Positions 26,721 through 36,433 of a stretch of 64,000 bases of DNA are shown piece after piece. The first letter of the stretch is position 1. The number at the start of each line of letters is the position of its first letter. The notes under the pieces were generated by a model that saw nothing but the letters and a program-made list of their open reading frames with translations, was not told the origin of the DNA and did no database searches. The stretch spans positions 1-64,000 of the forward strand of contig NZ_JAZHFT010000025.1 of assembly GCF_036541425.1 (NCBI RefSeq), in the 5' to 3' direction. Made by a program: the position numbers and the translations under genes. This DNA is from Consotaella aegiceratis. GTDB lineage: Bacteria > Pseudomonadota > Alphaproteobacteria > Rhizobiales > Rhizobiaceae.

Positions 26721-27557
26721 TTAGTTCAGACCTTTTGCCACCCGGTCCAGCGCCACGAGACGGCCGAGGAGTTCGGCCATCCGGTCGAGCGGCACCATGT
26801 TCGGGCCGTCGGACGGCGCATGATCGGGATCCTCATGGGTCTCGATGAAAAGGCCGGCCACCCCGACGGCCACCGCGGCGCGCGCCAGCGTCTCGACAAA
26901 TCGCCGCTCCCCTCCTGACGAACCGCCCTGCCCGCCGGGCTGCTGCACCGAATGCGTGGCATCGAACACCACCGGCGCGCCCATCTCGGCCATGATCGGC
27001 AGGGCGCGCATGTCGGAGACGAGCGTGTTGTAGCCGAACGAGGCGCCGCGCTCGGTCAAGAGCACGTTGGGATTGCCGCTGTCGGTGACCTTGGCGAGCA
27101 CGTTCTTCATGTCCCAGGGGGCGAGGAACTGGCCTTTCTTGATGTTGATCACCCGGTCCGTCTTGGCGGCGGCGATCAACAGATCGGTCTGGCGGCAGAG
27201 GAACGCCGGGATCTGCAGGATATCGCAGGCCTCTCCCACCACGGCGCACTGCTCCTCGGTGTGGACGTCCGTCAGCACCGGCAGATCGAAGGTCCGCTTG
27301 ATCTCGTCGAACACCGGCAGCGCGCCCTCGAGACCGATGCCGCGCCTGCCGGACAGGCTGGTGCGGTTCGCCTTGTCGAAGCTCGCCTTGAAGACGTAGC
27401 CGATGCCGAGATCCTCTGTGATCCGCTTCATCTTCTCGGCGATCATCAGCGCGTGGTCGCGGCTTTCCATCTGGCAAGGGCCGGCAATCAGCGTGAACGG
27501 CTTGTCGGACGCGAAGGTGGCGGAGCCGACCGAGACGGTGCTGGCGGGCGACGACAT
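26721..27557 (-). CDS. kdsA: 3-deoxy-8-phosphooctulonate synthase (KDO-8-P synthase)
   Basis: 278-aa TIM-barrel enzyme condensing phosphoenolpyruvate with arabinose-5-phosphate for lipopolysaccharide inner core. Visible motifs: FTLIAGPCQMES near the start, FKASFDKANRTS, LTDVHTEEQC, and FDATHSVQQPGG. The metal-site Asn of non-metallo enzymes versus Cys of metallo forms cannot be assigned with confidence from the segment AGPCQME, although a Cys is present there. It follows pyrG by 16 bp and shares the operon. Confidence 0.96.
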   Translation of the reverse strand: MSSPASTVSVGSATFASDKPFTLIAGPCQMESRDHALMIAEKMKRITEDLGIGYVFKASFDKANRTSLSGRRGIGLEGALPVFDEIKRTFDLPVLTDVHTEEQCAVVGEACDILQIPAFLCRQTDLLIAAAKTDRVINIKKGQFLAPWDMKNVLAKVTDSGNPNVLLTERGASFGYNTLVSDMRALPIMAEMGAPVVFDATHSVQQPGGQGGSSGGERRFVETLARAAVAVGVAGLFIETHEDPDHAPSDGPNMVPLDRMAELLGRLVALDRVAKGLN

Positions 27558-27573
27558 GGGCGATCCTCCCGGT

Positions 27574-29202
27574 TTATACGAGCCGCGACCGCTCGACCGC
27601 CGCCGCGATGAACGAGGCGAACAGCGGATGGGGTGCGAACGGCCGCGACTTCAGCTCGGGGTGGTACTGCACGCCGATGAACCACGGATGGTCGGCGAGT
27701 TCGACTGTCTCCGGCAGCAGGCCGTCCGGCGACATGCCGGCAAAGACCATACCTGCTTCCTCGAGCTGTTCGCGGTAGGAGCGATTGACCTCGTAACGGT
27801 GACGGTGGCGTTCGGAAATATGCGTATCGCCATAGATCTCGGCGATCTTCGACCCCGGCTTGAGCGCGGCGTCATAGGCGCCGAGCCGCATGGTGCCGCC
27901 AAGATCGCCCTCGGACGCCCGCTGCTCCAGCTCGTTGCCTTTCATCCACTCGGTCATCAGTCCGACCACCGGCTCCTCGGCCGGACCGAACTCGGTCGAG
28001 CCCGCCTTTTCGATGCCCGCCATCGAACGCGCCGCCTCGATCACCGCCATCTGCATACCGAAGCAGATGCCGAAATACGGCACCTGATGCTGGCGCGCGA
28101 AGCGGGCGGCCAGGATCTTGCCCTCCGAGCCGCGCTCGCCGAAGCCACCCGGCACCAGGATGCCGTTGACGCGCTCCAGATAGGGCGTCGGATCCTCCTT
28201 CTCGAAGATCTCCGACTCGATCCAGTCGAGCCGTACCTTCACCCGGTTGGCGATGCCGCCATGCTGCAGCGCCTCGATCAGCGATTTATAGGCGTCCTTG
28301 AGGCCGGTGTACTTGCCGACGACGGCGATCGTCACCTCGCCTTCCGGGTTGCGCACGCTGTCGACCACCTGGGTCCAGCGCTTCAAATTCGGCTTGGGCG
28401 CCGGGTCGATGCCGAAGGCGGCGAGCACCTCGGTGTCGAGGCCTTCCTTGTGATAGGCGATCGGCACGTCGTAGATGGTGGCCACGTCCAGCGCCTGGAT
28501 CACGGCCGACGGGCGGACGTTGCAGAACAGCGAGAGCTTGCGGCGCTCTTCGGCCGGTACCGGCCGGTCGGCTCGCACCATCAGGATGTCGGGCTGGATG
28601 CCGATGGCGCGCAGTTCGCGCACCGAATGCTGGGTCGGCTTGGTCTTCAGTTCGCCGGCCGTCGGGATATACGGCATCAACGTCAGGTGAACGTAGACCG
28701 CGCCGCCGCGCGGCAGGTCGTTGCCGAGCTGGCGGATCGCCTCGAAGAACGGCAGCGCCTCGATGTCGCCCACCGTGCCGCCGATTTCGCACAGCACGAA
28801 ATCATACTCTTCGTTGCCGTCGAGGACGAAGTTCTTGATCGCGTCGGTGACGTGCGGAATCACCTGGATGGTTGCACCCAGATAGTCGCCGCGCCGCTCT
28901 CGGCTGATGATGTCCTGATAGATTCGGCCGGTGGTGATGTTGTCCATCCGGCTCGCGGGTCGGCCGGTGAAGCGTTCGTAGTGGCCGAGATCGAGATCGG
29001 TCTCCGCGCCGTCGTCGGTGACGAACACCTCGCCATGCTGCAAGGGGCTCATCGTGCCCGGATCGACGTTGAGATAGGGATCGAGCTTTCTGAGGCGAAC
29101 GCGGTATCCGCGTGCTTCGAGAAGAGCTCCGAGAGCTGCCGAAGCGATGCCTTTTCCCAGAGAGGAAACCACGCCGCCAGTGATAAAGATGTATCGCGCC
29201 AT
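27574..29202 (-). CDS. pyrG: CTP synthase
   Basis: 542-aa enzyme aminating UTP to CTP. N-terminal synthetase domain (MARYIFITGGVVSSLGKGI; YLNVDPGTMSPLQHGEVF) and C-terminal class I glutamine amidotransferase domain (FGICFGMQ with the nucleophile Cys, and HPEL near the C-terminus). The ATG at 29202, preceded by GGGAAGG, gives the canonical start; an upstream extension is not family-like. It lies between secG and kdsA in the usual rhizobial order. Confidence 0.97.
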   Translation of the reverse strand: MARYIFITGGVVSSLGKGIASAALGALLEARGYRVRLRKLDPYLNVDPGTMSPLQHGEVFVTDDGAETDLDLGHYERFTGRPASRMDNITTGRIYQDIISRERRGDYLGATIQVIPHVTDAIKNFVLDGNEEYDFVLCEIGGTVGDIEALPFFEAIRQLGNDLPRGGAVYVHLTLMPYIPTAGELKTKPTQHSVRELRAIGIQPDILMVRADRPVPAEERRKLSLFCNVRPSAVIQALDVATIYDVPIAYHKEGLDTEVLAAFGIDPAPKPNLKRWTQVVDSVRNPEGEVTIAVVGKYTGLKDAYKSLIEALQHGGIANRVKVRLDWIESEIFEKEDPTPYLERVNGILVPGGFGERGSEGKILAARFARQHQVPYFGICFGMQMAVIEAARSMAGIEKAGSTEFGPAEEPVVGLMTEWMKGNELEQRASEGDLGGTMRLGAYDAALKPGSKIAEIYGDTHISERHRHRYEVNRSYREQLEEAGMVFAGMSPDGLLPETVELADHPWFIGVQYHPELKSRPFAPHPLFASFIAAAVERSRLV

Positions 29203-29264
29203 GGACCTTCCCGATACCTGCTCCGGCCTTTTTTGGCCACCCCAAAATCCGGCCAAACAAAAGT

Positions 29265-29285
29265 CGGGGCGCACTCGGCGCCCCG
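29265..29285 (-). terminator. Terminator downstream of secG
   Basis: A perfect 8-bp stem CGGGGCGC/GCGCCCCG with a 5-nt loop, followed on the minus strand by ACTTTTGTTT, 25 bp past the secG stop. Good intrinsic-terminator geometry; it would separate secG from pyrG. Confidence 0.65.
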
Positions 29286-29310
29286 CATCCCCAGAAAATT
29301 TCGGAAGCCG

Positions 29311-29883
29311 TTATTGGGCCGGCGTCGTCGTACCATTGTCCTCGGGAGCCGTGGTCGGCTCCGAGGAGGTGTCGTTCTGCGCCGGAGCCTGGGTCGCCGG
29401 AGCGGAATCGGTTTCCGGAGCCGGTGCGGCTTCCTGGTCGGCGCCGCCGGCCGGAACGTCGGACGAAGGCTCGGCGGCGGCGGGCGCCTGCTCCTGCGAA
29501 GCGGCCGGCGCCTGCGGTTCCGTCGGCGCCTGCTGAGTCGCCCCGGCAGGAACCGCATCGTCGTCCTCCGCCGGCAGACCGCCCAACTGATCCAGAAGGC
29601 TGCCGCTGTCGTCGCTCTGCTGGTTGGCCGGCAGACGCTCCAGAATATCGGTCGGACGCTCGCCGTAGCCGGCGAGCATCCCGAGAGCGATCGACGTCAG
29701 GAAGAAGGCGACCGCCAGGATCGCCGTGGTTCGCGTGAGCGCATTGGCCGCACCGCGCGCCGACATCAGGCCGCCGCCCCCGCCGCCGATCCCCAGAGCG
29801 CCACCTTCGGAGCGCTGCAGCAGGACCACGACGACGAGCGCCAGGACGATCATCAGGTGAACGATGATGAGGATGGTTTCCAT
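29311..29883 (-). CDS. secG: Preprotein translocase subunit SecG with a long C-terminal tail
   Basis: 190-aa component of the SecYEG channel. The core (residues 1-75) has two TM helices (TILIIVHLMIVLALVVVVLLQ and a second starting at TRTTAILAVAFFLTSIAL) with the GIGGGGGGLMSARGAANALTR loop between them. It is followed by about 115 residues rich in Ala, Pro, Gln, Glu and Asp, far longer than the ~110-aa E. coli protein; low-complexity tails are common in rhizobial SecG. The ATG at 29883 begins METILII. It sits between tpiA and pyrG. Confidence 0.95.
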   Translation of the reverse strand: METILIIVHLMIVLALVVVVLLQRSEGGALGIGGGGGGLMSARGAANALTRTTAILAVAFFLTSIALGMLAGYGERPTDILERLPANQQSDDSGSLLDQLGGLPAEDDDAVPAGATQQAPTEPQAPAASQEQAPAAAEPSSDVPAGGADQEAAPAPETDSAPATQAPAQNDTSSEPTTAPEDNGTTTPAQ

Positions 29884-30000
29884 ATTTCTTCGCAAACGTC
29901 GATCATGAGGACGCGCGCCTTGTATAGGACGCAGCCCGCCATTCCAACCGCCTTCGAGCCGAAAGCCTAAACTGTCTTGCCGGACAGAGCTTTCAGCGCA

Positions 30001-30762
30001 TCAGTCGCCTTTCGATGCCTCGCATATCGCGATGAAGTCGTCCGCCTTCAAGCTCGCTCCGCCGACCAGGGCGCCGTCCACATTGGCGACCGCCAGCAGT
30101 TCCGTGGCGTTCGAGGGCTTGACCGAACCGCCGTAGAGCACGCGGACCGCGCGGCCCTGCGCGTCGCCGAACCGCTTCGTCAGGCGCTCGCGGATGAAGG
30201 CATGGGCCTCGGCGACATCCTCGACGGTCGGCGTCTTGCCGGTGCCGATCGCCCAGACGGGCTCGTAGGCAATGACCAGATTGGCGGCGGTCGATGCATC
30301 AGGCAGCGATCCGTCGAGCTGGCTGCCGAGCACGTCCAGCGTCTCGCCGGCGTCGCGCTGCGCCTCGCTTTCGCCGATGCAGACGACGGCGACGAGGCCC
30401 GCGCGCCAGGCCGCCTCGGTCTTGTCGCGAACCAGTTCGTCGCTTTCGCCGTGATCGGTGCGGCGTTCGGAATGGCCGATGATGACGTGGCTGGCTCCGG
30501 CATCCTTGAGCATCGGCGCCCCGATGTCGCCGGTATGCGCGCCGGAATCGGCGGCGTGGCAATCCTGGCCGCCGATCTCGACGGCCGAGCCGGCAACCTC
30601 GCGCGCGGCGCCAATGATTGTGGCCGGCGGGCAGACGAGAATGTCGCAGCGTCCGGCCAGACCGCCCTGGGCAGCCTCGACGACCTGGCGCAGCTCGGCC
30701 AACTGCCCGCGCAGCCCGTTCATCTTCCAGTTGCCCGCAATCAATTGCTTGTCGGCCATCAT
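30001..30762 (-). CDS. tpiA: Triose-phosphate isomerase
   Basis: 253-aa glycolytic TIM barrel interconverting dihydroxyacetone phosphate and glyceraldehyde 3-phosphate. The substrate Lys (AGNWKMNG), catalytic His (IIGHSERR), catalytic Glu (VIAYEPVWAIGTGKTP, loop 6) and VLYGGSVKPSN phosphate site are intact. Two consecutive ATG codons follow AAGAGGACGAG. It is divergent from the ppiD-like gene; the 219-bp gap between them contains both promoters. Confidence 0.97.
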   Translation of the reverse strand: MMADKQLIAGNWKMNGLRGQLAELRQVVEAAQGGLAGRCDILVCPPATIIGAAREVAGSAVEIGGQDCHAADSGAHTGDIGAPMLKDAGASHVIIGHSERRTDHGESDELVRDKTEAAWRAGLVAVVCIGESEAQRDAGETLDVLGSQLDGSLPDASTAANLVIAYEPVWAIGTGKTPTVEDVAEAHAFIRERLTKRFGDAQGRAVRVLYGGSVKPSNATELLAVANVDGALVGGASLKADDFIAICEASKGD

Positions 30763-30981
30763 CTCGTCCTCTTTCCCGCCGGAATGCGGGGCCAGACCTA
30801 CGCCGGAGCGCCCATGAAATCAATCGACGCGCCTTGCGCTGAATGGCCTCGGTTTTCTATTAGACGCCTGTCGGGCGGCGCGAGCGCGAGACCGCTCTCC
30901 GTTCCGGCGCCGGAACGGACGATCGAAGCGTCCCGCCGTGGCAAGTGGGCAGGCCGGGCATGTGTGCCAGGAGGGTTTTAA

Positions 30982-32868
30982 ATGCTGAACGCATTGCGCA
31001 AGGGCGCATCGAGCTGGGTCGCCAAACTTCTGCTCGGCATTCTGGTGATCAGCTTCGGCATCTGGGGCATCGCCGACGTGTTTCGCGGCACGGCGTCCAC
31101 CACGGTGGTCACCGCCGGCGAGACGGAGGTGCCGATCCAGGACTACGCCTTTGCCTATCAGCGGGCGCAGACGGCCTTGTCGCAGCAGATGGGGCGCCGC
31201 CTCACCCGCGAAGAGGCTGAAGGCTTCGGCGTCGATCAGCAGGTCTTGAGCCAGCTCATCGCCGATGCGGTTCTGGACGAACAGGCGCGCCGCCTCGGCC
31301 TCGGCCTTTCGGAAAGCCGGCTGGGCAGCCTGATCGCCGAGGATCCGTCGTTTCACGATCAGACGGGCGGCTTCTCGCGTCAGGCGTTTCGCCAGGTCCT
31401 GAGCTCGGTCGGGCTGAGTGAGGAATCCTACGTCCGCAATCGAGAAAACGCAGCGGTGCGCGGCCAGATCGTCGAGGCCGTGGCCGACGGAGCGATGCTG
31501 CCGCAGACCGTCGAGACGGCGGTCGGCCTCTATATCGGCGAACGGCGGACCGTCGACTACCTCGTGCTGCCGCCATCGCTGGTGCAGCCAGTGGCCAACC
31601 CGGACGACGCGGCGCTACAGGCCTATTTCAACGAGAAGAAAGCGGCCTATAAGGCGCCGGAATATCGCGGGCTCGCCTATGCCGAGCTGACGCCGTCGAC
31701 GATCGCCGATCCGCAGGCGGTCTCGGAGGATCAGGTCAAGGAAGATTACGAGCGCAATGCCCAGCGCTTCACCACGCCGGAAAAGCGGCGGATCGAGCAG
31801 GTAGTGTTTCCGGACAAGGACGCCGCCGACGCGGCCCGAGCCGAGATCGACGGCGGCACATCGTTCGAAGATGTCGTCAAGGAAACCGGCCGGTCGATCG
31901 AGGACGCCGATCTGGGGCTCCTGGCGCGCGGCGACGTGCCGGACCAGGCCATTGCCGAAGCGGCGTTCTCTCTCGACCAGGGCGCAGTGAGCGATGTCGT
32001 CGACGGCATGTTCGGTCCGGCCCTGGTGCGGGTGACGGAGATCGAGCCCCAGGCGGTGCGCCCCCTCGCCGAGGTCGAACCGCAGATCCGCCAGGAACTG
32101 GCCCTGGAAAGCGCCACCGATGCCGTCTTCGCAGCCTACGACACCTACGAGGACGCCCGGGCGAGCGGTGCGACCTTCGAGGAGGCGACGCAAAAAGCCG
32201 GCATTCCGACCCAGTCGGTCGCCGCCATCGATCGCACCGGCCGCACGCCCGACGGCGAGGCGCTCGACCTGCCCGGCAAGGACGATCTGCTGGCGGCGGT
32301 GTTCGACAGCGAACCGGGCTTGGACAATCCGCCGATCAACATGCAGGCCGAGAGCGGCTATGTCTTCTACGACGTCAAGAGCATCGATCCCGCTCGGGAC
32401 CGCACCCTGGACGAGGTGAAGGATCAGGTCGTCACGGACTGGAAGGCGGACGAGACACAGCGCCTGCTCGACGAAAAGGCCAAAGCCTATCTCGAGCGGC
32501 TGCAGAATGGCGAGGATCTGGCCGCGATCGCCGCGGACGCGGATCTGCAGCCGGCCTCGGCCGATGCGGTGACGCGGCAAACGGCGGTCAGCCAGCTGGG
32601 ACAGGCCGGCGCCACGGCGGCCTTTTCGGGCGGCGTCGGCACGGCGGCCCAAGCTCCCGCGCCGAACGATTCGCGCATCCTGATCAAGGTGAAACAGGTC
32701 GCGCCGCCGGCCGATCCGCAGTCCAACGTGTCCGAGCAGCAGCGTCAGCAGTTGGCGACCACGATGGAGAACGATCTGTTCCAGAGCTACATCGCGCTGC
32801 TGCAGGGCGAGTATCCGGTTCGCGTCTATCCGCGTGCCGTCGAACAGGCACAGGGGATGCTGCGATGA
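30982..32868 (+). CDS. Membrane-anchored peptidylprolyl isomerase/foldase, PpiD/SurA type
   Basis: 628-aa periplasmic chaperone anchored by one N-terminal TM helix (LLLGILVISFGIWGIADVF). A SurA_N-like helical region (about 35-160) is followed by a divergent parvulin (PPIC) domain around 240-350 (RRIEQVVFPDKDAADAARAEI, GTSFEDVVKETG) and a long C-terminal helical region. In E. coli PpiD sits at the Sec translocon exit. The stop overlaps trpD (ATGA), and the ppiD-trpDC-moaC-moeA-lexA arrangement is conserved in rhizobia. ATG at 30982 follows AGGAGG. Confidence 0.92.
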   Translation: MLNALRKGASSWVAKLLLGILVISFGIWGIADVFRGTASTTVVTAGETEVPIQDYAFAYQRAQTALSQQMGRRLTREEAEGFGVDQQVLSQLIADAVLDEQARRLGLGLSESRLGSLIAEDPSFHDQTGGFSRQAFRQVLSSVGLSEESYVRNRENAAVRGQIVEAVADGAMLPQTVETAVGLYIGERRTVDYLVLPPSLVQPVANPDDAALQAYFNEKKAAYKAPEYRGLAYAELTPSTIADPQAVSEDQVKEDYERNAQRFTTPEKRRIEQVVFPDKDAADAARAEIDGGTSFEDVVKETGRSIEDADLGLLARGDVPDQAIAEAAFSLDQGAVSDVVDGMFGPALVRVTEIEPQAVRPLAEVEPQIRQELALESATDAVFAAYDTYEDARASGATFEEATQKAGIPTQSVAAIDRTGRTPDGEALDLPGKDDLLAAVFDSEPGLDNPPINMQAESGYVFYDVKSIDPARDRTLDEVKDQVVTDWKADETQRLLDEKAKAYLERLQNGEDLAAIAADADLQPASADAVTRQTAVSQLGQAGATAAFSGGVGTAAQAPAPNDSRILIKVKQVAPPADPQSNVSEQQRQQLATTMENDLFQSYIALLQGEYPVRVYPRAVEQAQGMLR

Positions 32869-33896
32869 GCACACAACTCAAGCCTCTTCTCGGCAAGGTC
32901 GCGGCCGGGGCGGCGCTCAGCCGCGCCGAGGCGGAAGAGGCCTTCTCGATCCTGATGTCGGGCGAGGCCACGCCGTCCCAAATCGGCGGCTTCCTGATGG
33001 CGCTTCGCGTGCGTGGCGAGACCGTCGACGAGATCGCCGGCGCCGTCTCGGTGATGCGCGCCAACATGGTGCCGGTCGAGGCGCCGAAAGAGGCGATCGA
33101 CATCGTCGGCACCGGCGGCGATCATGCCGGAACGCTCAACGTCTCGACCTGCTCGGCATTCGTCGTGGCCGGCTGCGGTGTGCCGGTCGCCAAGCACGGC
33201 AATCGGGCGCTGTCCTCCCGCTCCGGCGCCGCCGACGTGCTGATCGCGCTTGGCGTCAACGTCGATCTGAAGCCGGCGGCGATCTCTCGCTGCATCACTG
33301 AGGCCAATGTCGGCTTCATGTTCGCGCCGGCCCACCATTCGGCCATGCGCTTCGTCGGTCCAAGCCGCGTCGAACTGGGCACCCGGACGGTCTTCAACCT
33401 GCTCGGTCCGCTGTCCAATCCGGCGGGCGTCCGGCGCCTGCTGGTCGGTGTCTTCGCTCCCGAATGGGTGGTGCCGATCGCCGAGACGTTGCGCGCCCTC
33501 GGGACGGAAGCGGCCTGGGTGGTCCATGGCGACGGGCTGGACGAGATGACGGTCTGCGGCTCGACCCAGGTTGCGACGCTGACCGACGGCCAGATCACCA
33601 CGTTCACGCTCGAGCCGGAATCCGTCGGCCTCGAACGCCATCCCCTGGCCGGCATCAAGGGCGGCGACGCCGAGGCGAATGCCGCCGCGCTGCGAGCGGT
33701 CCTGGAGGGTAAGCCGAGCCCCTATCGCGACATCGTGCTGCTCAACACCGCCGGGGCACTGGTGATGGCGGGCCGGGCCGAGGACCTGCGCGACGGCATC
33801 GAGCAGGCGCGACAGGCCGTCGACCAGGGTGCGGCGCTCGCCGTCCTCGACAAGCTGGTCGCGGTCAGCAACGATGCGGCGGAGGCGACCGAGTGA
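32865..33896 (+). CDS. trpD: Anthranilate phosphoribosyltransferase
   Basis: 343-aa enzyme of tryptophan synthesis, transferring phosphoribose to anthranilate. N-terminal helical domain followed by the alpha/beta domain with the PRPP loop DIVGTGGDHAGTLNVST and the KHGNRALSSRSGAADVL anthranilate site. Overlaps the preceding gene and trpC by 4 bp each, so translation is coupled through the ppiD-trpD-trpC-moaC series. Confidence 0.97.
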   Translation: MSTQLKPLLGKVAAGAALSRAEAEEAFSILMSGEATPSQIGGFLMALRVRGETVDEIAGAVSVMRANMVPVEAPKEAIDIVGTGGDHAGTLNVSTCSAFVVAGCGVPVAKHGNRALSSRSGAADVLIALGVNVDLKPAAISRCITEANVGFMFAPAHHSAMRFVGPSRVELGTRTVFNLLGPLSNPAGVRRLLVGVFAPEWVVPIAETLRALGTEAAWVVHGDGLDEMTVCGSTQVATLTDGQITTFTLEPESVGLERHPLAGIKGGDAEANAAALRAVLEGKPSPYRDIVLLNTAGALVMAGRAEDLRDGIEQARQAVDQGAALAVLDKLVAVSNDAAEATE

Positions 33897-34705
33897 CCGA
33901 CATCCTCAAGAAGATCGAAGCCTATAAGCGCCAGGAGATCGCAGCCGCCAAGGCGCGAACCTCGCTGAGCGAGATCGAGGCTCGGGCGAAAGCGCAGAGC
34001 GCGCCCCGCGGCTTCGCCGAGGCCCTCAAAGGCAGGCAGGCCGACGGCGGCTTCGCGCTCATCGCCGAGGTCAAGAAGGCGAGCCCGTCGAAGGGCCTCA
34101 TCCGCGCCGATTTTGATCCGCCGATCCTCGCCAGGCAGTACGAGGCAGGCGGCGCCGCCTGCCTTAGCGTGCTGACCGATACGCCTTCGTTCCAGGGTGA
34201 TCCCAGCTTCCTGACGGCCGCGCGGGACGCCGTGTCGCTGCCGGCGCTGCGCAAGGATTTCATGTTCGAGCCGTATCAGGTGGTCGAGGCCCGCGCCTGG
34301 GGCGCCGACGCCATCCTGATCATCATGGCCGCCGTGGACGACGCCTGTGCCGCGGAGTTGGAGGACACGGCTGCCGGTCTCGGCATGGACGTTCTCGTCG
34401 AGGTGCATGACGAGGCCGAATTGGAACGGGCGATGAAGCTGCGCTCGCCGCTGGTCGGCATCAACAACCGCGATCTCAAGACCTTCCATACCGATCTGGC
34501 CGTGTCGGAGCGCTTGGCGAAGCTCGTGCCCGACGACCGGCTGCTGGTCGGCGAAAGCGGCATCTTCACCCACGGCGACTGCCAGCGGCTTGCAGACGCG
34601 GGTGTTCGCGCCTTTCTCGTCGGCGAGAGCCTGATGCGACAGGCCGATGTCACTGCCGCGACCCGGCTGCTTCTGACCGGCGTCGAGGCGGGAGCCGCAG
34701 CATGA
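33893..34705 (+). CDS. trpC: Indole-3-glycerol-phosphate synthase
   Basis: 270-aa TIM barrel closing the indole ring in tryptophan synthesis. The N-terminal helix IEAYKRQEIAAAK, catalytic Lys/Glu region (IAEVKKASPSKGLIR), LRKDFMFEPYQVVEARAWGADAIL, and LLVGESGIFTHGD phosphate site are present. Monofunctional (no TrpF domain). Starts at GTG, overlapping the trpD stop (GTGA), and its own stop overlaps moaC. Confidence 0.97.
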   Translation: MTDILKKIEAYKRQEIAAAKARTSLSEIEARAKAQSAPRGFAEALKGRQADGGFALIAEVKKASPSKGLIRADFDPPILARQYEAGGAACLSVLTDTPSFQGDPSFLTAARDAVSLPALRKDFMFEPYQVVEARAWGADAILIIMAAVDDACAAELEDTAAGLGMDVLVEVHDEAELERAMKLRSPLVGINNRDLKTFHTDLAVSERLAKLVPDDRLLVGESGIFTHGDCQRLADAGVRAFLVGESLMRQADVTAATRLLLTGVEAGAAA

Positions 34706-35205
34706 CGGATACGCCCCAGGCCTCTGAGACCGGTCTGACCCATATCGACGCCAGCGGCCATGCGCGCATGGTCGACGTCGGCGAAAAAGTCGAAACGCAG
34801 CGCGTGGCGCGCGCCGAAGGGCTCGTTCTGATGACGCCCGAAACCCTGTCGCTGATCGTCTCGGGTCAGGCCGCCAAGGGCGACGTGCTGGCGGCCGCGC
34901 GCATCGCCGGCATCATGGCGGCCAAGCGCACCTCAGAACTGATCCCGCTGTGTCATCCGCTGATGCTGAATTCGGCGAAGGTGGACCTCGAAGCCGAACC
35001 CGCCCTGCCCGGTCTTCGCGTGACCGCGACGGTCAAGGTCGGCGGCAAGACCGGCGTCGAGATGGAAGCCTTGACCGCCGTCTCTGTCGCCTGCCTCACC
35101 GTCTACGACATGGTCAAGGCGGTGGAGCGCGGCATGACCATCACCGGTATCCGCCTGCTGGAGAAATCAGGCGGCAAATCCGGAACCTGGACTGCAGGAG
35201 CATAA
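34702..35205 (+). CDS. moaC: Cyclic pyranopterin monophosphate synthase MoaC
   Basis: 167-aa hexameric enzyme that forms cyclic pyranopterin monophosphate in molybdenum-cofactor synthesis, working after MoaA (not in the window). The family motifs AKRTSELIPLCHPL (substrate-binding His) and GKTGVEMEALTAVSVACLTVYDM are complete. Coupled to trpC by a 4-bp overlap and followed by moeA after 4 bp, a conserved trpC-moaC-moeA group. Confidence 0.97.
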   Translation: MTDTPQASETGLTHIDASGHARMVDVGEKVETQRVARAEGLVLMTPETLSLIVSGQAAKGDVLAAARIAGIMAAKRTSELIPLCHPLMLNSAKVDLEAEPALPGLRVTATVKVGGKTGVEMEALTAVSVACLTVYDMVKAVERGMTITGIRLLEKSGGKSGTWTAGA

Positions 35206-35209
35206 CATC

Positions 35210-36418
35210 ATGATTTCCGTCGAGGAGGCGGTCGCCCAGCTCGTCGAAGGCGTGGAGCCGGCGTCGGGCACGGAAGACGTCGCCCTTCATGACGCGCTCG
35301 AACGCGTTCTCGCCACCGAGCTTCGCGCCACCCGCACCCAGCCCGATTTCGATTCGTCGGCCATGGATGGTTACGCCGTCCGCGCCGCCGATCTCGCCGA
35401 TTTATCGCGGTCGCTCGAGGTGATCGGCGAGGCCGCCGCCGGCAGCGCTTTCGACGGGTCCGTCGGCAGCGGTCAGGCCGTGCGTATCTTCACCGGCGCG
35501 CCGGTGCCCGCCGGAGCCGACAGCATCCTGATCCAGGAGAATGCCGAGACGCTCGGCGATCGCCTGATCCGCGCCACCGCGGCGCCGTCTACCGGTCAGC
35601 ACATCCGCCCGGCCGGCAACGATTTCGCTCAGGACGACATCCTGCTGTCCGTCGGCACCTGGCTGCGTCCGGGTGCCCTGGCCCTGGCGGCAAGCGGCGG
35701 CCATCCCATTCTGACGGTGCGGCGGCGTCCGCGAGTGGCCGTGCTGGCGACGGGATCGGAACTTGTGGCACCCGGAGAGCCGGTCGGTCCAGCTCAGATC
35801 GTCGCATCCAACGGCTATGGTGTCGCGGCCATCGTCCGGCGCGCCGGCGGCGAGATTCTGGACTATGGAATCGCCCCCGACGATCCCGCGAAGATCGCCG
35901 CCTGCGTCGATCGCGCGATCGACGAGCGAATCGATCTTCTGGTGACGATCGGCGGTGCTTCGGTCGGCGATCACGACCATATCGGTGCGGTCTTCGAGGC
36001 GAAGGGCGTTTCGCTCGATTTCTGGAAGGTGGCGATGCGGCCGGGCAAGCCGATCATGGCTGGGCGGCTGAACGGCATGCGGCTGATCGGGCTGCCCGGC
36101 AACCCGGCATCGAGCCTGGTGGCGGCCTCGGTGTTTCTGCGGCCGTTGGTGCGCGCGTTGGCTGGCCGGCAACCCGAACCCTTGACCCGAGTGGGCCGCA
36201 CGGGCGTGGCGCTGCCCGCCAATCCGAGCGAACGCACGAACTTCCTGCGCTCCATATCGGAATTGTCGGCAGAGGGCGGCGCGATCGTGACGCCGATGGA
36301 CCGGCAGGACTCCTCGCTCCTGTCGATCTATGCCCGCGCCTCGGCTCTGCTGATGCGGCCGGCTCAAGCGGCTCGTGCCGAAGCGGGGGATCCCTGCCTC
36401 TACGTCGACCTCGACTGA
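35210..36418 (+). CDS. moeA: Molybdopterin molybdenumtransferase MoeA
   Basis: 402-aa enzyme inserting molybdate into adenylylated molybdopterin. Domains in order: MoeA N-terminal (FDSSAMDGYAVRA), beta-barrel (IFTGAPVPAGADSILIQE), MoCF-like (VAVLATGSELVAPGEPV; TIGGASVGDHDHI; MRPGKPIMAG), and the C-terminal MoeA_C domain (LPGNPASSLV precedes it). Last of the trp/mo operon; the lexA control region starts 16 bp after its stop. Confidence 0.96.
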   Translation: MISVEEAVAQLVEGVEPASGTEDVALHDALERVLATELRATRTQPDFDSSAMDGYAVRAADLADLSRSLEVIGEAAAGSAFDGSVGSGQAVRIFTGAPVPAGADSILIQENAETLGDRLIRATAAPSTGQHIRPAGNDFAQDDILLSVGTWLRPGALALAASGGHPILTVRRRPRVAVLATGSELVAPGEPVGPAQIVASNGYGVAAIVRRAGGEILDYGIAPDDPAKIAACVDRAIDERIDLLVTIGGASVGDHDHIGAVFEAKGVSLDFWKVAMRPGKPIMAGRLNGMRLIGLPGNPASSLVAASVFLRPLVRALAGRQPEPLTRVGRTGVALPANPSERTNFLRSISELSAEGGAIVTPMDRQDSSLLSIYARASALLMRPAQAARAEAGDPCLYVDLD

Positions 36419-36433
36419 CGAGTTCCGCTTGCG

